Of a DNA stretch of 64,000 nt, positions 33,759 to 42,770 are shown piece after piece. The stretch is taken from positions 620,001-684,000 of the forward strand of contig NZ_BSSM01000001.1 of the NCBI RefSeq assembly GCF_030269125.1, in the 5' to 3' direction. This DNA comes from Streptomyces hygroscopicus subsp. hygroscopicus. Lineage in GTDB: Bacteria; Actinomycetota; Actinomycetes; Streptomycetales; Streptomycetaceae. The position numbers and the translations under genes are program-made. The notes below the pieces were generated by a model that worked only from the letters and a program-made list of their open reading frames with translations, was not told where the DNA came from and did not search any database. Within the stretch, counting starts at the first letter, position 1, and each line of letters begins with the position of its first letter.

Positions 33759-34895
33759 CTAGCCGATCCGCGCCTCCTCCCGCGCGTCGTGGTGGATCGG
33801 GGTGTGTCCGCCGGTCAGGGCGACGCCGCTGCCGCCGCGCCGCTCGGCGACGATCTCCGCGGCGATCGACAGGGCCGTCTCCTCGGGCGTACGGGCGCCG
33901 AGGTCGAGGCCGATCGGCGCCCGGAGCCGCGCCAGTTCCCCTTCGGTGAGACCGGCCTCGCGCAGGCGCGCGGTGCGGTCGAGGTGGGTGCGCCGGGAGC
34001 CCATCGCTCCGACGTAGGCGACCGGGAGCCGCAGCGCCGCCTTCAGCAGGGGCACGTCGAACCTGGCGTCGTGGGTGAGGACGCACAGGACGGTGCGGCC
34101 GTCGGTCCCGGTGCGCTCCAGGTAGGTGTGGGGCCACTCGACCACGATCTCGTCGGCCTCCGGGAAGCGGGCACGGGTGGCGAACACCGGGCGGGCGTCG
34201 CACACCGTGACGTGGTAGCCGAGGAACCTGCCGACGCGGACCAGGGCGGCGGCGAAGTCGATCGCGCCGAAGACGATCATCCGGGGAGCGGGCACCGAGG
34301 ACTCCACCAGGACGGTGAGCGGGGCGCCGCGGCACGAGCCCCTGGCGCCGATCTCCAGGGTGCCGGTGCGGCCCGCGTCCAGCAGGGCGCGGGCCTCGGC
34401 GGCGACGGCGCGGTCCAGCCCGGGGTGGCCACCGAGGCCGCCGTCGTACGACCCGTCGGGGCGGACGAGGAGGGCGCGGCTCACCGGACCGTCCGGTCCC
34501 GCCACGATCCGCGCGAGCGCCGCCGCCTCCCCGCGGGCGGCGGCGGCCAGCGCGGCGGCGATCACCGGCCGGGCGGGGTCGACCGCCCGGACCGGGGCGA
34601 CCAGTATGTCGATGACGCCGCCGCAGGTCAGGCCGACCGCGAAGGCGTCCTCGTCGCTGTACCCGAAGCGTTCGAGGACGGTCTCCCCGTCCCGGAGCGC
34701 CTGCCGGCACAGCTCGTACACCGCGCCCTCCACGCAGCCGCCGGAGACCGACCCGATCGCCGTGCCGTCGGCGTCCACCGCGAGCGCGGCGCCGGGCTGC
34801 CGCGGGGCGCTGCCGCCGACGCCCACGACGGTGGCGACGGCGAAGTCCCGCCCCCGCCCGGCCCACCGGTCCAGCTCCTCGGCGATGTCCAGCAT
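33759..34895 (-). CDS. xdhC: Molybdenum cofactor maturation protein, XdhC/CoxI family
   Basis: A 378-residue cytoplasmic chaperone that binds molybdenum cofactor, promotes its sulfuration and inserts it into xanthine dehydrogenase. The N-terminal XdhC/CoxI domain has VGGSAPRQPGAALAVD and GSVSGGCVEG, and LTCGGVIDILV follows at about residues 89-99. The C-terminal Rossmann-like domain has IVFGAIDFAAALVRVGRFLG and AYVGAMGSRRTH. GAGGAG precedes the ATG at 34895. It follows the molybdenum-subunit gene after 270 bases containing a heptamer array, and completes the xanthine dehydrogenase set. Confidence 0.94.
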   Translation of the reverse strand: MLDIAEELDRWAGRGRDFAVATVVGVGGSAPRQPGAALAVDADGTAIGSVSGGCVEGAVYELCRQALRDGETVLERFGYSDEDAFAVGLTCGGVIDILVAPVRAVDPARPVIAAALAAAARGEAAALARIVAGPDGPVSRALLVRPDGSYDGGLGGHPGLDRAVAAEARALLDAGRTGTLEIGARGSCRGAPLTVLVESSVPAPRMIVFGAIDFAAALVRVGRFLGYHVTVCDARPVFATRARFPEADEIVVEWPHTYLERTGTDGRTVLCVLTHDARFDVPLLKAALRLPVAYVGAMGSRRTHLDRTARLREAGLTEGELARLRAPIGLDLGARTPEETALSIAAEIVAERRGGSGVALTGGHTPIHHDAREEARIG

Positions 34896-35006
34896 GTGTC
34901 GGTCTCCTCAGGGGATCGGTCATGGTGCCGTCTCCCGAGGTTCACCGGGGCACCCGGTCGAGTTGAGCGGGACTGGGGATGTGCACGATCTCGGAGGACG
35001 GCCCGG

Positions 35007-35062
35007 TGCGGCATGCGTCTTGCGGCATGCGTCTTGCGTCTTGCGTCTTGCGTCTTGCGTCT
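35007..35062. repeat. Heptamer tandem array (8 units of 7 bp)
   Basis: Eight consecutive 7-bp units between the molybdenum subunit and xdhC: TGCGGCA, TGCGTCT, TGCGGCA, TGCGTCT, then four more TGCGTCT. It lies in noncoding DNA and is not a CRISPR array. Confidence 0.9.
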
Positions 35063-35165
35063 GCGGCAGGGGTGAGCGGATGCCCGGCGCCGGGGTGCGC
35101 CGCCGCCCTCCCCCGGGCCCCCAGGCTCGGGGAAGGGCACGCGTGCCCGCGGCGGCGGAGGCGGA

Positions 35166-37586
35166 TCAGGCGGTGCCCGTGAGGTGCTCCGGGCGTACCG
35201 GTGTCCGGTTCAGCTCAAGCCCCGTCGCGTTCCGGATCGCCGCCAGGACGGCCGGGGTCGACGACAGGGTCGGGGCCTCGCCGACGCCGCGCAGACCGTA
35301 CGGGGCGTGCACGTCGGCGAGTTCGAGGACGTCGACCGGGATGGTCGGCGTGTCGAGGATGGTCGGGATCAGGTAGTCCGTGAAGGAGGGGTTCCTGACC
35401 TTCGCGGTCCTCGGGTCCACGATGATCTCCTCCATCACCGCGATGCCCAGGCCCTGTGCGGTGCCGCCCTGGATCTGGCCGACGACGGACAGCGGGTTGA
35501 GCGCCTTGCCGACGTCCTGGGCGCAGGCCAGCTCGACGACCTTGACGAGGCCGAGTTCGGTGTCGACCTCGACCACGGCGCGGTGCGCGGCGAAGGAGTA
35601 CTGGACATGGCCGTTGCCCTGGCCGGTGCGCAGGTCGAATGCCTCGGTCGGCCGGTGCCGCCACTCCTCCGCCACCTCCACGGCCTCCCCTTCGAGGACG
35701 TCGACCAGGTCGGCGAGCACCTCGCCGCCGTCGGTGACGACCTTGCCGTTCTCCAGCAGCAGCTCCGCGGTCGCCCACGCCGGATGGCGGGAGCCGAACT
35801 TGCGGCGGCCGATCTCCAGGACCTGTGCGCGGACCCGTTCACAGGCGTTCTTGACGGCGCCGCCGGTGACGTACGTCTGCCGGGAGGCGGAGGTGGAGCC
35901 GGCCGAGCCGACCTGGGTGTCGGCCGGGTGGATGGTCACCTGGGCGACGCCGAGTTCGGTGCGGGCGATCTGGGCGTGCACGGTGACGCCGCCCTGGCCG
36001 ACCTCCGCCATCGCGGTGTGCACGGTGGCGACGGGCTCGCCGGCGATCACCTCCATGCGCACCCTGGCGGTGGAGTAGTCGTCGAACCCCTCGGAGAAGC
36101 CGACGTTCTTGATGCCGACGGCGTAGCCGATCCCCCGCACGACGCCCTCGCCGTGCGTGGTGTTGGACAGACCGCCGGGCAGCTGCCGTACGTCGGCGCC
36201 CTCGCTGGACTCCCACTGGCGCTCGGGCGGCAGCGGCATCGCCTTGACGCGGCGCAGGAGTTCGGCGACCGGCGCCGGGGAGTCGACCGGCTGCCCGGTC
36301 GGCATGACCGTGCCCTGTTCCATGGCGTTCAGCTGCCTGAACTCGACGGGGTCCATGCCGAGTTCCTTCGCCAGCTTGTCCATCTGGGCCTCGTACGCGA
36401 AGCACGCCTGGACCGCGCCGAAGCCACGCATCGCGCCGCAGGGCGGGTTGTTGGTGTAGAGGGCGAGGGCCTCGATGTCGACGTCGTCCACGACGTACGG
36501 CCCGATGCCCAGCGAGGCGGCGTTGCCGACGACGGCCGGGGACGCTGAGGCGTAGGCGCCGCCGTCGAGCACGATGCGGCACCTGACGTGCGTCAGCCTG
36601 CCGTCGCGCGTGGCCCCGTGCTCGTAGTGCAGCTTGGCCGGGTGGCGGTGGACGTGCCCGAAGAAGGACTCGAACCGGTTGTAGACGATCTTGACGGGCT
36701 TGCCGGTGCGCAGCGCGAGCAGGCAGGCGTGGATCTGCATGGACAGGTCCTCGCGACCGCCGAACGCGCCGCCGACGCCGGACAGCGTCATCCGCACCTT
36801 GCGCTCGGGCAGGCCGAGCACGGGCGCGATCTGGCGCAGGTCGGAGTGGAGCCACTGGGTGGCGATGTAGAGGTGGACGCCGCCGTCCTCCTCGGGCACC
36901 GCGAGCCCCGACTCGGGGCCGAGGAAGGCCTGGTCCTGCATGCCGAAGGTGTACTCGCCCGTGACGATCACCTCGGCGCGCCCGGCGGCCGCCGCCGCGT
37001 CGCCGCGCACGATCGGCTGGCGGTGCACGATGTTCGGGTGCGCGACATGCCCGACGTGGTGGTCGTCGCGGTGCTCGTGGACGAGGACGGCGTCCGGCGC
37101 GAGGGCGGACTCCTCGTCGGTGATCACGGGGAGTTCGCGGTACTCCACCTTGATCCTGGCGGCGGCGCGGCGGGCGGTCTCCGGGTGGTCGGCGGCGACG
37201 ATGGCGACCGGCTCGCCGTGGTGGCGCACCTTGCCGTGCGCGAGGACCGGGGTGTCCCGGATCTCCAGGCCGTAGTGCTTCACCTCGGTGGGCAGGTCGT
37301 CGTACGTCATGACGGCGTACACGCCCGGCAGGGCGAGTGCCTCGGAGGTGTCGATGGAGACGATCTCGGCGTGCGCGACGGTGGAGCGCAGGATCTGGCC
37401 CCACAGCATGTCCTCGTGCCACATGTCCGAGGAGTAGGCGAACTCGCCGGTGACCTTGAGGGTGCCGTCCGGGCGGAGGGTGGACTCGCCGATGCCGCCC
37501 TTGGTGCCCGCGCCCTGCGTGATCTTCGTTGGTGCGCCGGTGGGGGCACCGCCCGCGCGAGCGGAGCCGAGCTGGGGGGAAGGCAT
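35166..37586 (-). CDS. Xanthine dehydrogenase, molybdopterin-binding subunit
   Basis: An 806-residue catalytic subunit that oxidises hypoxanthine to xanthine and xanthine to urate at a molybdenum centre. Family features are the aldehyde oxidase/xanthine dehydrogenase a/b hammerhead domain (about 35-145), GVGGAFGGRED, PPCGAMRGFGAVQACF, GSAGSTSASRQTY, and GLRGVGEAPTL carrying the catalytic Glu. An unusual Ala/Pro/Thr-rich tail of about 20 residues precedes the domain. The start at 37586 lies one base after the 2Fe-2S subunit stop, so the two are co-translated. Urate produced here would feed the 973-5974 cluster. Confidence 0.95.
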   Translation of the reverse strand: MPSPQLGSARAGGAPTGAPTKITQGAGTKGGIGESTLRPDGTLKVTGEFAYSSDMWHEDMLWGQILRSTVAHAEIVSIDTSEALALPGVYAVMTYDDLPTEVKHYGLEIRDTPVLAHGKVRHHGEPVAIVAADHPETARRAAARIKVEYRELPVITDEESALAPDAVLVHEHRDDHHVGHVAHPNIVHRQPIVRGDAAAAAGRAEVIVTGEYTFGMQDQAFLGPESGLAVPEEDGGVHLYIATQWLHSDLRQIAPVLGLPERKVRMTLSGVGGAFGGREDLSMQIHACLLALRTGKPVKIVYNRFESFFGHVHRHPAKLHYEHGATRDGRLTHVRCRIVLDGGAYASASPAVVGNAASLGIGPYVVDDVDIEALALYTNNPPCGAMRGFGAVQACFAYEAQMDKLAKELGMDPVEFRQLNAMEQGTVMPTGQPVDSPAPVAELLRRVKAMPLPPERQWESSEGADVRQLPGGLSNTTHGEGVVRGIGYAVGIKNVGFSEGFDDYSTARVRMEVIAGEPVATVHTAMAEVGQGGVTVHAQIARTELGVAQVTIHPADTQVGSAGSTSASRQTYVTGGAVKNACERVRAQVLEIGRRKFGSRHPAWATAELLLENGKVVTDGGEVLADLVDVLEGEAVEVAEEWRHRPTEAFDLRTGQGNGHVQYSFAAHRAVVEVDTELGLVKVVELACAQDVGKALNPLSVVGQIQGGTAQGLGIAVMEEIIVDPRTAKVRNPSFTDYLIPTILDTPTIPVDVLELADVHAPYGLRGVGEAPTLSSTPAVLAAIRNATGLELNRTPVRPEHLTGTA

Positions 37587-37587
37587 G

Positions 37588-38160
37588 TCAGACCCCCTCC
37601 GACCGGCGGGCGGCCGCGAGGCGGACCGCGTCCATGATCTTCTCGTAGCCCGTGCAGCGGCACAGGTTCCCGGACAGCGCCTCGCGGATGTCGGCGTCGG
37701 ACGGGTTCGGGTTGCGCTCCAAGAGGTCGTCGGAGGCGACGAGCAGGCCCGGGGTGCAGAAGCCGCACTGGACGGCGCCGGCGTCGATGAACGCCTGCTG
37801 GACCGGGGCGAGTCCGGTGCCCGCGCCGGCCCGGGAGTCGGTGCCGCCCTCGGCCCGCCATCCCTTCGCCTCGTCCAAAGGGGTGCCCGCCGAGTCGCCG
37901 CGCGAGCGCCGCCGGGCGTGGTCGGCGAGGCCCTCGACGGTCACCACGTCCCGGCCCTCGGCCTGTCCGGCCGCGACCAGGCAGGAGCAGACCGGCACGC
38001 CGTCCAGGCGCACCGTGCAGGAGCCGCACTCGCCCTGCTCGCAGGCGTTCTTGGAGCCGGGCAGGCCGAGCCGCTCGCGCAGCACGTAGAGCAGGGACTC
38101 GCCCTCCCAGACGTCGTCCGCCTCCTGCGGGCGTCCGTTGACGGTGAAGGTGACGCGCAT
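37588..38160 (-). CDS. Xanthine dehydrogenase, 2Fe-2S subunit
   Basis: A 190-residue iron-sulfur subunit passing electrons from the molybdenum centre to FAD. The plant-type 2Fe-2S domain has CEQGECGSCTVRLDGVPVCSC (about residues 40-60, four Cys), and the second domain has CGFCTPG and NLCRCTGYEKI. Between the domains is an Arg/Asp/Gly-rich insertion of about 35 residues (RRRSRGDSAGTPLDE and following) not seen in compact homologues. The ATG at 38160 shares one base with the FAD subunit stop (TGATG), so coupling is tight. Confidence 0.95.
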   Translation of the reverse strand: MRVTFTVNGRPQEADDVWEGESLLYVLRERLGLPGSKNACEQGECGSCTVRLDGVPVCSCLVAAGQAEGRDVVTVEGLADHARRRSRGDSAGTPLDEAKGWRAEGGTDSRAGAGTGLAPVQQAFIDAGAVQCGFCTPGLLVASDDLLERNPNPSDADIREALSGNLCRCTGYEKIMDAVRLAAARRSEGV

Positions 38161-39053
38161 CACGCAGCTCCCTCGGTGGCGCGGCGGGCGCCGCGGTACG
38201 ACTCCCAGGCCCAGGTCAGCGTCCGGCGGGCCATCACGCCGACCGCGTGCCTGCGGTAGCTCGCGGTGCCCCGGACGTCGTCGATCGGGTTGCAGGCGGC
38301 GGAGCACAGATCGGCGAACCGCTGGGCGACCGACGGGGCGATGGTCTTCCGGTTGTCCCACGAGCCGCCCTCCTCCAGGGCCGCGTTCAGGAACTCCTCG
38401 GCGGCCTTCGCGCGCACCGGCGTGGGCGCGGCCGAGCCGATGCCGGTGCGCACCGTGCGGGTCCCGGGGTGCAGGGCGAGGCCGAAGGCGCACACGGCGA
38501 TGACCATGGCGTTGCGGGTGCCGACCTTGGAGTACTGCTGCGGTCCGTCCGCCTTCTTGACGTGCACGGCGCGGATCAGCTCGTCGGGCCGGAGCGCGTT
38601 GCGCTTGACGCCGGTGTAGAAGTCGTCGACCGGGATCATCCGGGTGCCGCGCGCCGCCGACGCCACCTCGACCTCGGCGCCGGCGGCGAGGAGGGCGGGG
38701 TGGGCGTCGCCGGCGGGCGAGGCCGTGCCGAGGTTGCCGCCGACGCCGCCGCGGTTGCGGATCTGCGGGGAGGCGACCGTGTGCGAGGCGAGCGCGAGGC
38801 CCGGCAACTCGGCACGGAGCTGTTCCATGATGTGCGTGTACGGCACGGAGGCGCCCAGCCGTACGGAGTCCTCGCCCCTCTCCCATTCGTAGAGGTCGCC
38901 GACGCGGTTGAGGTCGAGCAGGTACTCGGGCCTGCGGTGGTCGAAGTTGATCTCGACCATCACATCGGTGCCACCCGCAATCGGCACAGCGGTGGGGTGC
39001 TCGGCCTTCGCGGCGAGCGCCTCCTCCCAGCTGGCGGGGCGAAGGAAGTCCAT
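38160..39053 (-). CDS. Xanthine dehydrogenase, FAD-binding subunit
   Basis: A 297-residue FAD-binding subunit. Features are MDFLRPASWEEALAAKAEH at the N-terminus, the FAD loop VPIAGGTDVMVEIN (about residues 25-38), QIRNRGGVGGNLGTASPAGD (about 100-119), and the CO_deh_flav_C region with TGIGSAAPTPVRA. The ATG at 39053 is used; the longer open frame to 39098 starts in Arg-rich sequence. It is the first gene of the FAD, 2Fe-2S, molybdenum and XdhC order. The region upstream, shared with the divergent pucR, has a perfect inverted repeat. Confidence 0.95.
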   Translation of the reverse strand: MDFLRPASWEEALAAKAEHPTAVPIAGGTDVMVEINFDHRRPEYLLDLNRVGDLYEWERGEDSVRLGASVPYTHIMEQLRAELPGLALASHTVASPQIRNRGGVGGNLGTASPAGDAHPALLAAGAEVEVASAARGTRMIPVDDFYTGVKRNALRPDELIRAVHVKKADGPQQYSKVGTRNAMVIAVCAFGLALHPGTRTVRTGIGSAAPTPVRAKAAEEFLNAALEEGGSWDNRKTIAPSVAQRFADLCSAACNPIDDVRGTASYRRHAVGVMARRTLTWAWESYRGARRATEGAA

Positions 39054-39395
39054 GACCGGCTCTCTTCTTCGTCTCGGGGTCGTACGGATCTGAGCCAATC
39101 CGTGTGGCGGGCCCGGCTCGTTCCTGTCGTTTTGACGCGGAGTGGGGTCAGTACACCGCCGTGTACTCCGGCGGGGTCAGTCACCGAAACCATGAAGGAG
39201 TTCGCTGGCCAGGGGGAGCATCTTGTAGATTCGTATGAACGGAGGTCACCGGAAACCTCTCCGTTTTCCCGGAGAAACGCGGGAACCAGCGTGGAGACCC
39301 GGAGCGGTCCCCCGGGTGCGGCGCACCGGCTCCTTTCCCGTCACCCTCCGAAGATCCATCGTAGGTTTCGAGACACAGAAACGGCGGCAACTGAG
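39054..39395. other. Divergent regulatory region between xanthine dehydrogenase genes and pucR
   Basis: This 342-base region carries the AGTACAC dyad at 39150-39167 and a second imperfect dyad near 39251-39273 (CGGAAAC and GTTTTCCCG). No gene is visible. Confidence 0.6.
39150..39167. promoter_or_regulatory. Candidate operator for the xanthine dehydrogenase/pucR divergon
   Basis: AGTACAC-CGCC-GTGTACT is a perfect 7-bp inverted repeat, 97 bases before the FAD-subunit start (antisense) and 229 before pucR. It differs from the TCAACA dyad of the urate operon, so a different protein may bind. Confidence 0.55.
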
Positions 39396-41078
39396 ATGCG
39401 GCTGCGCGCACTGCTGGACACCGACGGGCTGGGCCTGCTGCTGCTCGGCGGCGAGGACGAGCTGGACCGCTCGGTGCGCGGTGTGATGACGACCGACCTG
39501 CGCGACCCGAGCCGCTACCTCTCCGGCGGCGAGCTGGTGCTGACCGGCCTCGCGTGGCGGCGGGACGCGGCGGACTCGGAGCCGTTCGTGCGCACCCTGG
39601 TGCAGGCCGGAGTGGCGGCCCTCGCGGCGGGCACCGCCGAGCTGGGCATGGTGCCGGAGGACCTGGTGCTGGCCTGCGCCAGGCATCGGCTGCCGCTGTT
39701 CGAGGTGCACGAGTCGGTGGCCTTCGCGACGATCACCGAGCACGTCGTACGGCAGGTCTCGGGCGAGCGCGCCGGAGACCTGGCCGCCGTGGTGGACCGG
39801 CACCGCCGGATGATGACCTCGGGTCCGGCGGGCGGCGGCCCCGACGTGGTACTCGACCTGCTCGGCAGCGACCTCGACCTGCGCGCCTGGGTGCTCTCCC
39901 CCACCGGCCGGCTGATCGCCGGTTCCAAGGTGGCGGGCCCGGACCTGCCCGCCGAGACCTGCGCGCGGCTGGCCGCCGAGCAGTTGGCCGCGGCCCGCAC
40001 CGGCCGGCGCGGCCCGCACCGGGTCCAGCTGGGGGGGACGACGTACTCGCTCTTCCCGATCCGCTCCTCGGGGCGCTCCCCGCAGGCCGCGCGCGATGTG
40101 CGCGAGACGGTGCTGTCGGACTGGCTGCTGGCCGTGGAGGCGGACGCGGGCGACTGGGACGGGCAGCGCATGGACCTGCTCCAGGGCGTCACCCAGCTGA
40201 TCGCCGTGGAGCGCGACCGCCGCGAGGCCGCCCGTACGGTGCGCCGCCGGCTCGCCCAGGAGGTCCTGGAGCTGGTGCAGACGGGCGCCGCGCCCGCCGA
40301 GATCGCCGCCCGGCTGCGGGTGGCCGCTCCCGTGCTGCTGCCCGGCTTGGACGCCGCCCCGCACTGGCAGGTCGTGGTGGCCCGGGTGGAGTGGGACGGC
40401 GAGGAGATCGAGGGCGGCCCGGTGGCGCAGTCGCTGCTGGAGGAGGTGCTGGTCGACCCGCTGGCGACCGGCCCCGAGCCCTCCGACCGCATCGCCGTGG
40501 CGCACACCGGGGACGAGGCGGTCGCACTGGTGCCGCTGCCCGCCGTACCGGCCGTCGCCGCCGACCAGGAGGGCGCGGAGACGGGGCTGCTCGCCGACGC
40601 GCTGCTCCGGGCGGTGCGCGAGCCGCTGTCGGCGGGCCTGGACGACGACGGGCGGCTCACGCTCGGGGTCAGCGCGGCCGTGCACTCGGCGGAGGGGCTG
40701 CGCGGCGCGCTGGAGGAGGCCCGGCACGCCCGCCGGGTGGCGGCGGCCCGGCCCGGCCGGGTCTGCGCGGCCGGGCACCAGGAGCTGGCGAGCCATGTGC
40801 TGCTGCTGCCGTTCGTCCCGGACGACGTGCGCCGCGCCTTCACGGCCCGGCTGCTGGACCCCCTGACGGACTACGACCGCCGGCACCGCGCGGAGCTGAT
40901 ACCGACCCTGGAGGCGTTCCTCGACTGCGACGGCTCCTGGACCCGCTGCGCCACCCGTCTGCACCTGCACGTCAACACGCTGCGCTACCGCGTCGGCCGG
41001 ATCGAGCAGTTGACGGGACGGGACCTGTCGCGCCTGGAGGACAAGCTCGATTTCTTCCTGGCACTGCGTATGAGCTGA
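39396..41078 (+). CDS. pucR: PucR-family purine catabolism regulator
   Basis: A 560-residue regulator. The N-terminal PucR domain is at about residues 1-130 (MRLRALLDTDGLGLLLLGGEDELD..., TTDLRDPSRYLSGGELVLTG). A middle GGDEF-like/GAF-like region follows, and a C-terminal HTH_30 helix-turn-helix ends the protein (ATRLHLHVNTLRYRVGRIE, LEDKLDFFLALRMS). PucR proteins control purine degradation genes. It is divergent from the xanthine dehydrogenase genes. The ATG at 39396 is the first codon of recognisable domain sequence but has no strong ribosome binding site. Confidence 0.93.
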   Translation: MRLRALLDTDGLGLLLLGGEDELDRSVRGVMTTDLRDPSRYLSGGELVLTGLAWRRDAADSEPFVRTLVQAGVAALAAGTAELGMVPEDLVLACARHRLPLFEVHESVAFATITEHVVRQVSGERAGDLAAVVDRHRRMMTSGPAGGGPDVVLDLLGSDLDLRAWVLSPTGRLIAGSKVAGPDLPAETCARLAAEQLAAARTGRRGPHRVQLGGTTYSLFPIRSSGRSPQAARDVRETVLSDWLLAVEADAGDWDGQRMDLLQGVTQLIAVERDRREAARTVRRRLAQEVLELVQTGAAPAEIAARLRVAAPVLLPGLDAAPHWQVVVARVEWDGEEIEGGPVAQSLLEEVLVDPLATGPEPSDRIAVAHTGDEAVALVPLPAVPAVAADQEGAETGLLADALLRAVREPLSAGLDDDGRLTLGVSAAVHSAEGLRGALEEARHARRVAAARPGRVCAAGHQELASHVLLLPFVPDDVRRAFTARLLDPLTDYDRRHRAELIPTLEAFLDCDGSWTRCATRLHLHVNTLRYRVGRIEQLTGRDLSRLEDKLDFFLALRMS

Positions 41079-41227
41079 GCCGACGGGGACGAAGCGGACA
41101 TATGGCGAACCGTCGCGCCCCCACGACTTTGTGAAAACTTTCACCCACCCTCTTGGCCGGGCGTGGCGATCGGTGCTGGAATGCCGCCACCACTCAACAG
41201 CCCGATGGCGTGCCTGGGGAGGTCAAC

Positions 41228-42010
41228 GTGGCGTATACCGCCATGTCTGGGAACGGAACGACCGCCGGTGACGATCCTCTCCAGACCGCGGTATGGCGGC
41301 TGCGCTCGCGAGCCTGCTGGGCCGACGCGGCGGCCCTGCTGCCGCCCGACACGCCGGGCACGGCGCTGCAACGGGCGATGCTGCTGGTGGAGCGCTGCCT
41401 GTACACCGAGGGCGGCTGGGCGGACGCGGAGGACGCGCTGCGTACGGCGGAGGCCCTCGCGCACACCGACGAGGAGCGGGGCGCGGCGGCGTGCGAGCGG
41501 GGGCAGCTGGCGTACGCCGCGACGCTGCACGGCGTCCGGGACCGGGTGGACGAGGCGCGGGCCGCGCTGGGACGGGCGGCGGCACTGATCCCGCCGGGGG
41601 CCGCGGGGCGCGCCCTGCTGGACTTCCGGCGGGGGCTGCTGGCGGAGAACCTGTCCCGTTCCCCGCAGGCCGCGCGCGCCGCGTACCGCAGGGCACACGC
41701 GGGCGCGACCGCGCACGCCGATCCCCTGCTGCTGTCCTTCACCTGGCGGCATCTCGCCGGGCTCGCCCTGCGCGACGGGGAGCTGGCGGAGGCGCGGCAC
41801 GGCTTCGCCGAGTCCCTGCGGATCCGGGAGGAGCTGGGGTACCTGGTCGGCACGGCGCCCGCGCTGGTCTCCCTGGCGGACACGGAGGACGAACCGGCGG
41901 CGACGCGGCTGCGGGACGAGGCGCGGCGGCTCTTCCGCCTGCTGGGGGGCGTGCCGACGTGGCTCGCGGCCCAGCTGGCGCCTCCGGCGGCGGGCCCGGC
42001 CACGGCGTGA
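41228..42010 (+). CDS. TPR-like protein of unknown function
   Basis: A 260-residue soluble, Ala-rich helical protein. Repeated helix pairs such as DAEDALRTAEALAHTDEE, VRDRVDEARAALGRAAAL and DGELAEARHGFAESLRIREELG look like tetratricopeptide repeats used for protein contacts. No catalytic or membrane segment is visible. GTG at 41228 follows GGGAGG at six bases. A DUF2231 membrane-protein gene follows 109 bases later on the same strand, but a functional link is not evident. Confidence 0.8.
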   Translation: MAYTAMSGNGTTAGDDPLQTAVWRLRSRACWADAAALLPPDTPGTALQRAMLLVERCLYTEGGWADAEDALRTAEALAHTDEERGAAACERGQLAYAATLHGVRDRVDEARAALGRAAALIPPGAAGRALLDFRRGLLAENLSRSPQAARAAYRRAHAGATAHADPLLLSFTWRHLAGLALRDGELAEARHGFAESLRIREELGYLVGTAPALVSLADTEDEPAATRLRDEARRLFRLLGGVPTWLAAQLAPPAAGPATA

Positions 42011-42119
42011 ACCGGGACGGATGCGTGGTGCCGGGGTTGTCCGGCGTGCTCAGAGGGAACTCAGAGACGGCTGTGCCAGGGTGAGGCGCCCGAGACCCCC
42101 CACTCCAGGAGAGCGTCGG

Positions 42120-42641
42120 ATGTCACTCATCAACGGCCTTCCGGCCCATGTTCTGCTTGTCCACTTCGTCGTGGTGCTCATCCCGCTGACCGCCCTCGCC
42201 CTGGTCGCCGCGGCGGTGTGGCCGCGGGCCGCGAACCGGCTGGGCGTCCTGCTGCCCTCACTGGCGCTCGTCGCCCTGGCCAGCGTGCCGCTCGCGACGA
42301 ACGCCGGTGAGTGGCTGGAGCGCCATGTCGACGACGACCCGCTCGTCCGCAAGCACACCGAGCTGGGCGACGGGCTGCTGCCGTGGGCGCTGGGGCTGTT
42401 CGTCCTCGCGGTGCTGGTGTGGTGGGGGGCCCGCGAACTCCGCCGGACGGAGAGCGCGGCGGGGGGCAGCTCGCGCTGGTCCGCGCTGCCGGTGCGGATC
42501 GTCCTGGGGCTGCTGTCCGCGGTGATCGCGGTGGGCGCGGTGGTGGACGTGTACCGCATCGGCGACTCGGGGGCGAAGGCCGCGTGGCACGACAGCTTCT
42601 CGAAGACGGCGCACGCCGAGCACGACGGCGACGGTTCGTGA
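42120..42641 (+). CDS. DUF2231-family membrane protein
   Basis: A 173-residue membrane protein with four hydrophobic helices: about residues 9-30 (HVLLVHFVVVLIPLTALALV), 42-58, 85-103 (GLLPWALGLFVLAVLVW) and 125-145. The N-terminal LINGLPAHVLLVHFVVVLIP with conserved His residues is characteristic of DUF2231. Some relatives sit next to haem or redox proteins, but the function is unknown. The C-terminus is His/Asp-rich (HDSFSKTAHAEHDGD). AGGAG precedes the ATG at 42120, and a 20-bp hairpin follows the stop. Confidence 0.88.
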   Translation: MSLINGLPAHVLLVHFVVVLIPLTALALVAAAVWPRAANRLGVLLPSLALVALASVPLATNAGEWLERHVDDDPLVRKHTELGDGLLPWALGLFVLAVLVWWGARELRRTESAAGGSSRWSALPVRIVLGLLSAVIAVGAVVDVYRIGDSGAKAAWHDSFSKTAHAEHDGDGS

Positions 42642-42707
42642 GGCGTCCCGAAGGGGCGCGTCCCCGGTGCGGCTCCGCCGTCTAGACACGACCGGACACG
42701 ACGGGTT

Positions 42708-42751
42708 CACGCCCGGGTGCGGCCGCGAGCCCGCGGCCGCACCCGGGCGTG
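42708..42751. terminator. 20-bp perfect hairpin between convergent genes
   Basis: Positions 42708-42727 pair perfectly with 42732-42751 around the loop AGCC. It terminates the DUF2231 gene and the opposing GntR gene and is the longest perfect dyad in the window. Confidence 0.9.
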
Positions 42752-42770
42752 CTCCGTTCACCGGCCCTGT

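Noticed and set aside
35007..35062. Possible CRISPR array or tRNA-like repeat
   Set aside because: The units are seven bases with no spacers; it is a simple tandem repeat.
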